From NCBI GenBank assembly GCA_905221605.1, contig CAJNDS010001112.1, positions 1-64,000 of the forward strand: a stretch of DNA of 64,000 nucleotides, written 5' to 3'. Under the pieces are notes generated by a model, which did no database searches, was not told the DNA's origin, and was given only the letters and a program-made list of their open reading frames with translations. Source of the stretch: Symbiodinium natans (lineage: Eukaryota; Sar; Dinophyceae; Suessiales; Symbiodiniaceae). The position numbers and the translations under genes are program-made. Shown here piece after piece: positions 33,560 to 44,400 of this stretch; position 1 is the stretch's first letter, and every line of letters begins with the position of its first letter.

Positions 33560-33911
33560 AGCCTGATTCCATGCTTTTCGACGCCAAGGTACCATACGGT
33601 GCACAGGAGCGTGCTTTCCGAACCTCTGCTTGACCTGAGTCTTCACGACAAGCAGCGTGAGCGGAGGCCTCTGCAGCCTCCGTGCCTCCTACAGCATGTC
33701 GGAGACTCTGCACCATGAACTCACGTGTGATCGTGTGATCTTGAGGCTGTGAGGTTTTAATGATCAATCGCCTGAGTCTTGCTCCTTCTGGCGGAATCTC
33801 TGATTGTGTGTTGCTCAGTCTCCAACCCATCTCCGCACCTGACTCAGCATGCATTGGATCATTGCTTGACATCCAAGACTCAGCCAACTCACGTCTGTTC
33901 ATGCCCAGCAT
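33560..33911 (-). CDS. Exon, unknown protein
   Basis: The minus frame reads WRLSNTQSEIPPEGARLRRL, then IIKTSQPQDHTITREFMVQS, then LRHAVGGTEAAEASAHAACR. Good protein composition over about 100 codons; exact exon borders not fixed. No domain recognised. Confidence 0.45.
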
Positions 33912-34060
33912 CGAATAAGATCACTGTGGACCACGGTGGACTGTGGGCCCAAGTCACTACAGCGGTTTAGGGCGGCCTCGGTGTCTTCCAGGCCATCTGG
34001 CACTCGACCGGTGGCCACGACGGCAGGAAGCACTTGGTACTGCAGCGGCCTAAGCTCATA

Positions 34061-34205
34061 CACACACACTATACATTATGAAACAACCTTAGATGACTGC
34101 ATATACATCTTTACAAATAATATACCTAGTGCAGAATATATAGGTGTATACACGTATATATACACACATGGATATATTAATACATAGTACACATATGTAC
34201 ACAAT
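34061..34205. repeat. AT-rich microsatellite patch
   Basis: Runs of TATA, CACATA and GTATATA in a stretch of about 145 bases. 33912-34328 contains no exon I can support. Confidence 0.85.
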
Positions 34206-34328
34206 ATAATTGCTCGTCCCAAAGATGTCTTTAAGGTGCTAGCAGGCCGAGCATGGTCTTGGTGTCGTTCTTGTCACCTCGGAATGCTGGCGCAAACTGC
34301 AACTCGAGGCATGATTCCTGCCTAAAGC

Positions 34329-34565
34329 TCACATCTTGTTGCTTGTTGCGGCCAAGCAACGCAGATCCGCCTCAGCAGCCAGTGCTCTGATGCAACTTAC
34401 ACCCTGCTCTCGCAAAGGCACCAACCCATATAAGCCCTTTAGCACATGTTGCCAAGCCGCCTCTTCTTCGGTCAGCTCCCAAATGTGACCGCTGGGGCCC
34501 AATTGTGTCATTTGTGGCAGCTCGGCAGCTGCGCGTTGCAGGAGTTCCTGCTGCGGACGCTTCAC
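34329..34565 (-). CDS. Exon, helical protein
   Basis: The minus frame reads QQELLQRAAAELPQMTQLGP, then ELTEEEAAWQHVLKGLYGLV, then LAAEADLRCLAATSNKM and a stop at 34329. Strong coding look. The stop may be real, making this the last exon of the gene that includes the duplicated exons above it. Confidence 0.55.
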   Translation of the reverse strand: MKRPQQELLQRAAAELPQMTQLGPSGHIWELTEEEAAWQHVLKGLYGLVPLREQGVSCIRALAAEADLRCLAATSNKM

Positions 34566-34779
34566 AATGCACTACGGAACTTCATGGTGGTGCTGAAGTT
34601 TTGACATTGACTGGCCTGCCCACCGTCGTCAACCCACGCATGACACCCACACGCACATACGCCTACGCACGCATGCACGTCACGGGCACCCACACCTTCG
34701 TCAGATGCGCAGCACACTCATACCCCCACGGAGGGGGAACAAAGCACGCGAAAACAAAAGTGTTGCAGCAAAGGTTGCT

Positions 34780-34963
34780 CAGGGTCCTTGGACACGGCGG
34801 GCTTTGGGCTCGCCTCTTCTTTGCCCTCCTCAGCTTGGGGGGGGTCCACAGTCTCCGCACCTCGGCTGACGATTCCGACACCTTGCCAAAGCAACTTGGA
34901 GCTAACAAAGGTGTTCCATTGTGCGTCGTCAAGGCTGCATGGCGACAGGTAACCAAACAACAA
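34780..34963 (-). CDS. Duplicated exon, downstream copy
   Basis: The minus frame reads VSRGAETVDPPQAEEGKEEA then SPKPAVSKDPEQPLLQHF. It is clearly related to the copy at 35130-35260 (SRGAENADTPLQTEEGQEEA). Acidic, probably disordered. Just upstream in the other frame lies EADAGSMALNELVVWLP, which matches EADAGAMAQLISVGLD of the next unit up, so the duplication covers two coding pieces. Confidence 0.55.
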
Positions 34964-35129
34964 GTTCGTTTAAAGCCATGCTGCCCGCGTCCGCTTCTGG
35001 CGGCGCCTGCAGTCAAACATAAGCAGCATCTACTTTCCACGGACACGAGCGCTGCACATGCAAAACCCCGTATTTGCGTTGGCTCCCTGAGACAATGAGG
35101 AAAACTTTGCATGGACACTTGCTGAAGTG

Positions 35130-35260
35130 TTTGACGACAGCTTTGCTTGGCCCCGCCTCTTCTTGACCCTCCTCTGTCTGGAGGGGGGTATCTGCATTCT
35201 CTGCGCCTCGACTCGCTTCTCAAGCCCTCAAGCCATGCAACTTGGAGCTGTTTCAGGGTT
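35130..35260 (-). CDS. Duplicated exon, upstream copy
   Basis: It reads SRGAENADTPLQTEEGQEEA then GPSKAVVKHFSKC. DNA identity with 34780-34963 is visible by eye (CGCCTCTTCTT, CAACTTGGAGCT). The frame continues KVFLIVSGSQRKYGVLHVQR downstream, which the other copy lacks. Confidence 0.5.
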
Positions 35261-35280
35261 TGCAGCTACAAGTACCGCAT

Positions 35281-35478
35281 CTAGGCTTTACCCGTGTGCA
35301 ATGCGTAACTGCTCAATACACTGTCAAGTCCAACTGAGATCAACTGGGCCATGGCACCCGCATCTGCTTCTGGCAGCAACAAGTGCGCCTGGACTGAAAG
35401 GAACCCAACTGCTTGCAAGGTCCGAAGCCATAGGATATTATTAAGATGGCAGTCAGAAGTCACAGAGATACTTTTCAT
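35281..35478 (-). CDS. Exon, unknown protein
   Basis: The minus frame contains VQAHLLLPEADAGAMAQLIS then VGLDSVLSSYALHTG and a GTAAAG donor. It is the upstream partner of the duplicated pair. Confidence 0.5.
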   Translation of the reverse strand: MKSISVTSDCHLNNILWLRTLQAVGFLSVQAHLLLPEADAGAMAQLISVGLDSVLSSYALHTGKA

Positions 35479-35679
35479 CGCGTTTTGAAGCGTGCTTGAC
35501 GTACGGAACTTGAGCTGAAAGAGCCCTCACAACGCACCAAAAAGAGATGGCCTTGCCGCGTGCGTTGAATGTCAGCGGGAGGAAGATCTCCGGCGGCAGG
35601 GAGCCTGCTGCCATGCAGCGGCGCGCTATGGATAGGCATGATTGCCACTTTTCGAAGCATACTGCAGTCGTTACGCTTC

Positions 35680-35789
35680 TTTTTTGGGGTCTCTCGAAAG
35701 TAGTGGTACCCTAGTGGGGCCCTTATGATAAGGGGAACCTACTGTTTGGGGTCTATTTTGTGGGTCCCCTTATGTTCCTAAACCCCTTA
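35680..35789. mobile_element. Palindromic element, possibly family II
   Basis: The left end TTTTGGGGTCTCTCGAAAG and the right end CCTAAACCCCTTAA are loosely complementary; inner GGTACCC and GGGTCCCC pair, and CCCTTATGATAAGGGG forms a small hairpin. Similarity to family II is limited. Confidence 0.5.
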
Positions 35790-35837
35790 AGTCTGCATGG
35801 GCAAGCCGATGGAAGCTGCTGGCATGGCCTACTTCAC

Positions 35838-36528
35838 CAAAAGCTGCCAGGTTTTCTCTTGACAGCTTCTCTGTGTCCACCGCATCCTGGCGCCAAGGTC
35901 AAGTGAATGTGCGCGCTAGGCGCACTCAGGCTTGAAAAGTGTAGAGCTATCTGAGCAGACCTTTTTTGGGTGAAGCTGTTGTCCATTGGGTTTCCTAGCA
36001 AGCTCCACTGCAAGAGCTGTCTCGCGTTATGGTCACGAACCAAGAAGTCCTTGAGCTCCTCGATGCTGACCTGGTCAGAGCTGCGGATGTGGGTAGGGTG
36101 AGATTGCACTCCTCGCTCATCACGTGGGGCTTTCTAGATTCGACGGCGTCTATTGATTATCTATCTCAGATTGCCGATATTGTAGTACTGATTGCTACCA
36201 AAACAAACAGCGGCATCTTACTCTGCCCTGCCTTAGTGGAGCGGTCCCGGTCGATCTCTCCAAAGATCTGTTGCAGCGCTTCAATCTGGGGCCAAGGAGG
36301 AGAACAATTGTGTACCCTAAACCCTAAACCCTAAACCTTAAACCCTAAACCTTAAAACAAAACTGCGCCATCACGGAAGCTCATGCAACAAGAGCTGCAC
36401 GTGAACCAGCAACATCTTATGCCCTTTGACTTCTACATTGTTGTCCTCTTCGTGCATCAGTGCCTGCGCATTCGTCTTGTTCATCTGTTTCATGACGGCA
36501 ATATCTTTTTCCGCAGCACCTTCCTCAG
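35838..36528 (-). pseudogene. Orphan copy of ion-channel C-terminal exons (paralogue B)
   Basis: Four pieces match the tail of the channel gene above it. 36464-36528 reads EEGAAEKDIAVMKQMNKTNA (post-S6 segment). 36232-36285 reads IEALQQIFGEIDRDRSTK (EF-hand-like). About 36005-36070 reads VSIEELKDFLVRDHNARQLL. 35838-35886 reads DAVDTEKLSRENLAAF. The first two end at GC donors placed exactly as in the other copy. No S1-S6 segments are seen upstream between 36.6 and 38.4 kb, so this is probably a partial tandem duplicate; it could also be live exons spliced to something I missed. The third exon's donor does not fit the phase of the fourth, which also argues for decay. Confidence 0.6.
36313..36356 (-). 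repeat. Telomere-type array (CCCTAAA)n
   Basis: Six units in CCCTAAA orientation on the plus strand, two of them CCTTAAA. It lies 27 bases upstream (in transcript) of the acceptor of exon 36232-36285. Confidence 0.9.
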
Positions 36529-37810
36529 CTCTTGCCCCACGTCTCAGACGGATCCGGCAGTAATGCAGGCACGGGTACATGTTGCAATCATCACGGTATG
36601 TCACGATCTACGGCCCAACAGCTAGGACACGAGACAGCTGGCATCGAATGTAGCAGATGGCAGTCCAAAATGGCATTCGACTCAAGTGTATTCTAAACAT
36701 GCTTGCATGTCGCTGGTTGTATGTCAGCATTTGCTTCTGTCAAACAGATGGCCTTGCCACGCGCGTTGAACGTCAGCGGGAGGAAGACCGGCGGCAGTGA
36801 AGAATCTGCAGAGGGCCGGAGAGAAGGACAGCTGTGGCGAAGGTGCGAGAAACCTAACGTTATCCGGCATTGTCCGGCAAGTCTGAATGTGAAGTGCATT
36901 GTCACAAAGAGCCCGAGGGAAGGGACACTTCTGAAGTTACACCGTCCTTGCACAATGCTGCTAAGTGATCTCGGTAACCTACTTGTTCACAGAAGCATTC
37001 GAAGGACACTTGCTGTTCTGCAAAAACCTTCAATGAAGCCACGGTGCTGTTAAAAAATGATGAGAGCGCCCACTCCTCAGGGACGACCTGGAGGGTCTTG
37101 CACCACGAGATTCACCACAAGGTCACGCCCATCTTCAACTAACTGTTCTCTTTGCTAGTGTTTCCGCAGCTGCTCGTTTTGATTGCGCGGCTGTTTACTA
37201 CAAGCTCGAACCCTAAAGGCCCTAAATTCTAAGCCCTGAACCTCCAGGCTCTCCATGGACAACGGGCGCTGAAGCCAGGCATCCTCGGCACTGCCAGCAG
37301 CTCCTTCGTCATCCTCGAAGACGAGCCTTGAGCTTCGCACAAAAGCTCCAGGCGACTCGAGACACCAAGAAAAGACGCGATGGGTTTTAGTTAGGCCTTA
37401 CATTAACCTGTTGTGTGGATTCTATGGCTTGGTGCATCCTGGCGGCGTAAAGAAACTTCCTGACAGGATGGCAGACTTCAGCGCATCGCGGAAGAACCGC
37501 TTGAAGTCCTCAGCTGCTTTGCATGCTCCTCCATCTTGGCTTAAGGGGTTCAGCACTTCTCAAGATTGTGAATTCAAACTTGTTACACCGGCAGAAGCAT
37601 CTAGCTAAAAATGGTCTCAAGATGATGTGCCAGCTGATTTAGCTGCTGAAGGGACGTTAGCGGCCATGCTCCGCCGAGCTACACGCTGGCGCTTGTGCTC
37701 TAGAGCGCAAAGCCGCAGGCTGACACACTGCATTGTGGGGTCGTCAACCGCGCCTGTGAATCAAAGCAAGCAAGTTGAACCAGCATGGACGCGGCCCTCA
37801 TACCGGCACG
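36529..37810. other. No firm gene; two weak exon candidates
   Basis: At about 37470-37530 a minus frame after a CAAAGCAG acceptor reads EDFKRFFRDALKSAILSG. At 36750-36800 the minus strand reads LPPADVQRAWQGHLF, near-identical in DNA to 35544-35590 (LPPADIQRTRQGHLF), a second duplicated pair. Nothing else is supported. Confidence 0.4.
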
Positions 37811-37924
37811 TCATAGAATGTACTTCATGTACTTCGTTGCAGGGCCTGATTCCAGGAAGCTCCCCAGCGCCGACGCTGCCGAGCTTTCTGCCAGCACCAA
37901 AGGCACAAGGTTGTTGCCCAGCGC
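37811..37924 (-). CDS. Terminal exon, unknown protein
   Basis: An ideal terminal exon: acceptor TGTTCTCAG, 37 codons, TGA at 37811-37813. It reads ALGNNLVPLVLAESSAASAL then GSFLESGPATKYMKYIL. Helical, small-residue rich. Together with 38190-38375 it forms the 3' end of a gene lying between the two channel copies. Confidence 0.65.
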   Translation of the reverse strand, partial: ALGNNLVPLVLAESSAASALGSFLESGPATKYMKYIL

Positions 37925-38189
37925 CTGAGAACATGAGATAACATGAGCTTTGGACATGAGCTTCCAGAGATTTCGACCGCGCATGGGCCTTTGACATGCA
38001 AGAACACACTCCGAGACCTCAAGGGCCCTCATCTGACCCTCACACCTCCCGCAGGCGGCTGCCAAGGGCACAGTTGCCGGAGCCATGGGGCCCCGGGGCG
38101 GCTCGCAGCACCTGAGTTTCCCTACGTTTTCGCGACTCATTCAGCTACAAATTCCACAGGCCTCTCGGGCCTATCTTATGATTTCGTGG

Positions 38190-38375
38190 ACGTGGGACCC
38201 ACCAGGGCAGTCAAGATGCGTTGGCAAAGCCGCTGCCACTGGTAGCAGAGCCTCATGCTGGCTTCTGCTTGTGACAGCTCTGATTCAGGCCAACGGATGG
38301 AGCGCCAGTCGTTCACACAGCATAGCGCTACAGTATGCCGTACCCGCTCTGGAAGGTCATTGATGACATTGCATG
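38190..38375 (-). CDS. Internal exon, unknown protein
   Basis: The minus frame reads NDLPERVRHTVALCCVNDWR, then SIRWPESELSQAEASMRLCY, then QWQRLCQRILTALV. Strong coding look; the borders are not fixed. Probably upstream of the terminal exon at 37811-37924. Confidence 0.5.
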
Positions 38376-38495
38376 TCGGGGACGAATCAAACAGAGCTTG
38401 CTGCTTCCCTAATTCTGATCCATTCAGTCGGCCCGGCCCTTGTGGGGACAGGGCAAGCTTAACTTCAGTAGGCAGCACCTACACCCGTACAGCCT

Positions 38496-41400
38496 TTACG
38501 TGAACGCACCCTGTGATGGCAGATAAACAGCGCTCTGGCACCTTTTTCCTGAAACAGTCTCGGCAACTGCGAGCGGTGCACCAAGGAAGTCTACGAGTCC
38601 AACCAGTTGGTTACTAAGCTGCTTGATCTCTTGCCGAGTGACCTCGCAACAGTCGCGCAATGTCGACAGGAGGGTCTGCACACACCATCCCCATGTGACT
38701 ATATGGATGCTACTCGAGTCGCCAGTGACAGGGCAGCACGCCGTGCTGGATGCACCTGGGACCTGCACAGAAACCCTGACCCCACCTTGTTCTCGTGACT
38801 CATCCTCGCGAGGTGAAGACTACGAGCTGGTCCATTCAGAGTCATGCCTGGGTTGAGGGGATAAGGCAGAATCATGTCTGAGGTGCGGTTTAGGGTTGAG
38901 GCTTCTGAGGCCTCTGAGGACCCTACACATTCTTTGAAGTTTTGGCTTCGGAAACCTGTTCGATGTCTTGATTTATGTGGTCCTTCCCGCGAGGTAGCCG
39001 CATTGACATGAAGGGGTCGGTTCAGCTTTGCAGTTTACCCCATAATGCATTCCCAAGCACAGCCACCAACAAATTCTTCGAGAGTAATTTCTCCGCTTTC
39101 CTTTCAGCACAGGTTGCAGTTAGCCTTGCTACCGCTGAGTGCGTCCAACAAAACAAGCAATCATACGACTCCGTCCGCTCATTTGGACGAGCTCTGCGCA
39201 GCAAACGCGGCGGCTACATTGCGCAAGAGCCGCTGCAACCAAGCTTCATCGGAGTCGATAACCATGAAGAGTGTCCAGACATCCTGGAGATTGGAAGACC
39301 GGTCATTGAGCAGGCACAGATGGGATGACTTGGCAAGGTCTAAAGGCCTTCGGGCACAGCAGTCGCTGCGGGGTCCTCTGTTGAGATACCCAAAGATTCC
39401 ATGAAGCTGGACAGCTTCTGCGTGTCCATTGCGTCCTGTCCAACTTCATGTGCATTGTGAAGTGTGTGACGCACTAGGCGAAGCTGTTCTGCCTTTGGCC
39501 TCCTACTTGGCCCAGCTCCACTTCATGTTCATTCGGAAACAAGAGGGAACTGGATGGAAATAGGGGCTCTGGGGAGGGAGAGGCCCGATGTAACTGTTAT
39601 TCTTGCTGCTGTCTTGTTTGAGATGTCTAGACGAACTCAGGACATCCAGCAAATCCCCCGCCGTTGGGGGGGAAGCGTTGGGAGCCTTTGTGGCCTTTGA
39701 CTTTGGCCATGCCTTGCAAGCTACGAATCATGAATAGACGCTGAACCTCACATCGATGACGCCCTGGTCTGTCACCATGCTTTGTTAATGCGATTGTAAA
39801 GATGCAGGTCGTCCTTAGCCTATCTCTGAAGACAATGGAAATGGATTTGAAAGATGCAGCGAGCAAAGATCTGGCTTTCGCGCATTATGGATTTCTGGTA
39901 GTTCTGAAATGGCTCTCTGGTATCCCTGTTTTTGCTACCAGCACCTCCCTGCCTAACCTACCGGGCGGGCTCGGGCGGAACTTCTCCGTACGGCAGACCA
40001 GCGGAGATTGAAGCATCCTAGACAGAGAGCCCTTCATGTGCAACACTTGACGTGGTACTCGGGGTCCTTAAGCTCGTGGATGCTGACCTGCATCGAGTTC
40101 CAGATTGTGCGCTGCGGTTGCGCTTGCTTGGCCTTGCCTTTCCTGAAGATTCATTCTACCATTAACAAAAGACAAATGCGGCGGTACATGGCCTCGTGAT
40201 CGTGCACATGTGTAGCAAAGAGAAAGTCATTTGCTTTCAAGCCAGATACACCTGTTGTTGCGGAACGCTGCCTTGTTCGAGCGGTCCCGGTCAATCTCTC
40301 CGAAGATGTGCTGCAAAGCTTCAATCTGCGGCGTTGGTGCGACAGCAATCAGACGATGGGGCAAAGTCATTGTAGGGTGCGCGCTTTCGTGGGCGTGTGT
40401 AGTTTGTGTAATTATCAATCAATACCTTGCGGCAATACAATGGAACAAAACCCAACAACGCAAAAACTCTGGGCACGAACCTCACATGACCCAAGAATGC
40501 ATCAAGAGTGCATGTTGTGCACCTAATGTCCCCACGAATCCAAACTCCTCTTTTGCCCTGTGCGGTCTTGCATCTGTCGCCCTTCTGCCAGGCCTGCGCA
40601 TTTCTCTTGTTCATCTGCTTCATGATGGCAATGTCTTTGTCCGCATGGGCACTTTCCTCAGCTGTTGCCCCATATCCGAGTCAAAGCCTTCTTCTAGTGT
40701 GGAAGTACGGCGCGCAATGGCAACAGTTCGATTCAACCAAGCGAACACAAGCGGAATGGCACGATCCGTGCAGCATGTCAGATGCTGGACGCGGTCTGCG
40801 AGTAGGAACGACACGCGCTAGGTCAGGTTACTATGAGTCATAGCGACATAGCGACTCACGAAAGGAAAACTGGATGAAGGGGTCTGCATCAAAGCAGCAA
40901 TCGCAGTATTGCAGAACACGCCTCCCAAAGAGCATTTCGAGATTGTCATAATCACAGCATGGGTCATGTGTTTATGCACCACTCCGGCCTGTCACTACAT
41001 TGAGCACGGCAAAAACCGTGATTACCACATAGCAAATCACACCTGAGATGTCCAATGTGCTTTTGCAAGATATCAATGACGCTCGACTCTGTCATGCAAC
41101 TTGCCCGCACTCTCGTATACTGTTGGTCCAGCGGCATACCACTCCAAAAGGCGAGAACTGCTGCAATGGCTGTAATGCCTGCAACGAAAAGGATTACAGT
41201 TTGTCTTTTGGCTATCTACCCTAAACCCTAAACCCTAAACCCCACAGCCTAAACCCTAAACCCTAAACCCTAAACCCCAAACCCCAAACCCCACAGCCTA
41301 AACCCTAAACCCCTACAAAGGCATCTGAAGCCTCAGTCCAGCTCAGACCACCGCTGACCTTGGGTGATGTGGGGTCCGGGAGGGGATCTGGCTGATCAAA

Positions 41401-44400
41401 ATGAGGGTTTAGGGTTTAGGGTTAGGGTTTAGGGTTTAGTTGTGAGATGTTGTGAAAACCTTGCTGTTAGTGTACCCAGGCCATCAGTAGACGTTACAAC
41501 CGCCCCGTCAGATTAACTCCTCTTAGTGAACTACTCTACAGATGCAACACGCGGCCGGCCACACGGGTCAGGAGGCCTCACTGCCCATTCTTTGGAAAAG
41601 AATGCCTTACCGAGTGACTGCCATGAAGAGCGTGAGCATGCTCACTGGCACGGATCTCCAGTGCCTTCGATGAGTCCATTGTGGCGCTCATAGAATTCAG
41701 AAGGAGGTTACCAGATGGCATCCCCTTGTGACTTCTTCAGGTGCAGGGGAGTATGAGCCTAGACGTGCCTATGATAAGCTACTGTATCCTACAGCAATTG
41801 GTTTCAGACCGGGAGGTGCTAGGTCCTACTAGGTGATTCAGCGAAGGCACACATGTAGTGCACCTTCGCACACAGGCATAGCATTGACGTCATCCATGGC
41901 GGCTTGCTGCTGGGTTCGGCAGTAGTCCGTTGCAATTTGTGCCAAGATCACGCCAAATCTGAGATGCTCCAGGCGACTCGCATGAGGGTCGTGCGATTGG
42001 TACGCGTTGTTGGTCATGCTAGAACAAGGGGAAATTTTTTCTCAAGCACCGCCAAGACACAAGTAGAAAATCATGACCTGTCGGCCACGGCCATGCCCGA
42101 TCATACGAGCTTCAGCTAAGGATTAGGAGTGCAAAGAAGACATCTATCAAGTTCAGGTTGGTTTAGTGTTTAGGGTCCGCTTGAGGCTTCCGGGTTTAAG
42201 GAAGATTCGGTTTGTTGCTTTGCAACGTACCGGCCAGCAGCAGCATCGTCCACAAAAGGCTTCCCATAGTGCTGACGATTGAAAACCTTGGCACACCAAA
42301 AAGGTCACGTGGCCCCCCCGGCATTGATGACATGGGACCATAACGTTGACCTCAAATTACAACTCCCTCCGTAACTGCAAAAATCCCAGCACTTTATTTT
42401 CACCCATCGCCCCTGTAGCTATTTTGTTGCACAAGCCTTTCGGTCCGAGGCCGAGGCGGGTAGAACAAAAAACCTAGCAGCTTTACTGTTGAGGGCTAAG
42501 GGATAAGGCTTCAGGATCCTCCAAACAATTTGGAAATCTTCAGCACAGCGATCCAGGCGATTCCAGTCCTCAATTCCATTGAAAAAACGATGCCCCAATC
42601 TCACCCGTTCTTCGTATTTAAGAAGCCCCGCCCCCGGTAAGAAGAAACGCGTCCACGGGCGTTTAGAAAGGGTTTCAGAGTTGGGATTTAGGGTTTAAGT
42701 GTTTCGGGCAGAGTTTAGGCTAAGCGTTTAGAGAACAGGTTCCTGTAGGGCTTAGACTCTTAGATGCTTAGTGTTGAGTGTTTAGGGAACTGGTACACAG
42801 TATGGCTATCGACTTCATGCCTTCCTCAAGGCTGCTCATCCAGGCTTCCTACAGTCAGCCTGCTCTTACACTGACCGCACTGGCTTCTAATTGCGGAGCC
42901 CCCTGCAACCATGAGGGGGGCGGGGGGCGGGGCGCGGGGGGCGAAGTGAACATTACTATGGATGTCAAACCCTCCACAAACATGAGAGGTATTGTCAAGA
43001 GTTAAGCAGCACAAGCGTTCGCAAAGCACCGATGTAGTGAACCAGCCGCATCACGCGGATGCTGCGTAATGCACGGGCCACTCGCAGGAAACGTAGCACA
43101 CGTAAATGCGCAGAGTCCACGGACCTTGGGAGCTCGTGACACGCAACTAAAAAAAACGCTTGTAGGTGGATCGGCCTGCTGTGCCAAAACCATGCAGAAC
43201 ACGGTCTGAAGCTAAAGAAGCTTAGGCAAGCTTCGAGGATGTGAGGATCAGGAGCTCGATCAGAGTCTCACCAATTGACCTTTTGTACCAGCATCTACAG
43301 TACTTCTAAGTCATGCTGCTGGTATCGGCTGTTGTGCCTATGACATAAATGCGACCATGCGGCACTGAAACGATTGCAAAATCGAAAACGTTCCAATAGC
43401 ATTCCTTTCCACGGAAGAACTCTCGTGGCCCATACGCGATGATTTTCAAAACGATTTCCTTGGCTGCTTCGACAAACTGCATGAGACTCTGGCACACCTT
43501 CCGCACCTCCGCATGATCGCAGAAGTTGCTCTCCAAGGCAGCAACCGAAACTCACTGGTGAGCCGAGGCTCAAGTGTGTATATCGACACAATGATAATGT
43601 TCACGATTGCAAACCACGCTGGCACCTTATAAGGGTTGGAGGCAATGAACATAATGGTTTTTCTGAATTTCTGAATTGATATTCTTGCTATGATTGAATT
43701 ATGAAGAAGAACAGTTGTTCTTACTATAAAGCACTTAAGAGCACTTCGTACAGGTGCTGCCAAACTCGTTATAACAGCTGCAATGACCAGCCGCACCCTG
43801 CCTCATTCTGAGGGAGGCCTGCGCTGACATCGACCTCTCAAAAGTTCCACGTATTCAGTGTCTGTCACACACACATGCACTCGTGCAAAAACCAATCAAC
43901 CAGAATCTGACACGCACTACCTACTAGTTATTAGGCAGGGTCAAACAATGTGTATTGACAAACTATTATAATGCACATTGCAACCCGTGACCGATGAACC
44001 GACCTCGACGCCCAGCAGGATCAGATTGATCACAATCAGACCAATAATTCCATACACAAAGACTCCTGAACAACAAGGTTGCATAAACAAGTCTGCGGTC
44101 ACAAGGGCAGAGCATGCTTTCACCGAGCATGCTTCGAGAGCACAGCTCTGTGGCAGGATGCCTCCGTACAATGAATGTAACTCACCTTCTCATGGATGCA
44201 CGTGCAACCAAGTGTCTGGATGTCACCATACCCTTCGCAGTCGGCAACCAGCGAGTGTGCGTGATGGCACCTGAGCTGCCGAAAGCCCTAGAGTCCTAAA
44301 ACACCGAAACGCTAGTCTTGCACACTGCCCAGAACATGTGTGTATGCTTGGTCTGCAGTAACGTTGGCCTTGGCGTTGCATGTATGTTTAAGACCTTCTT

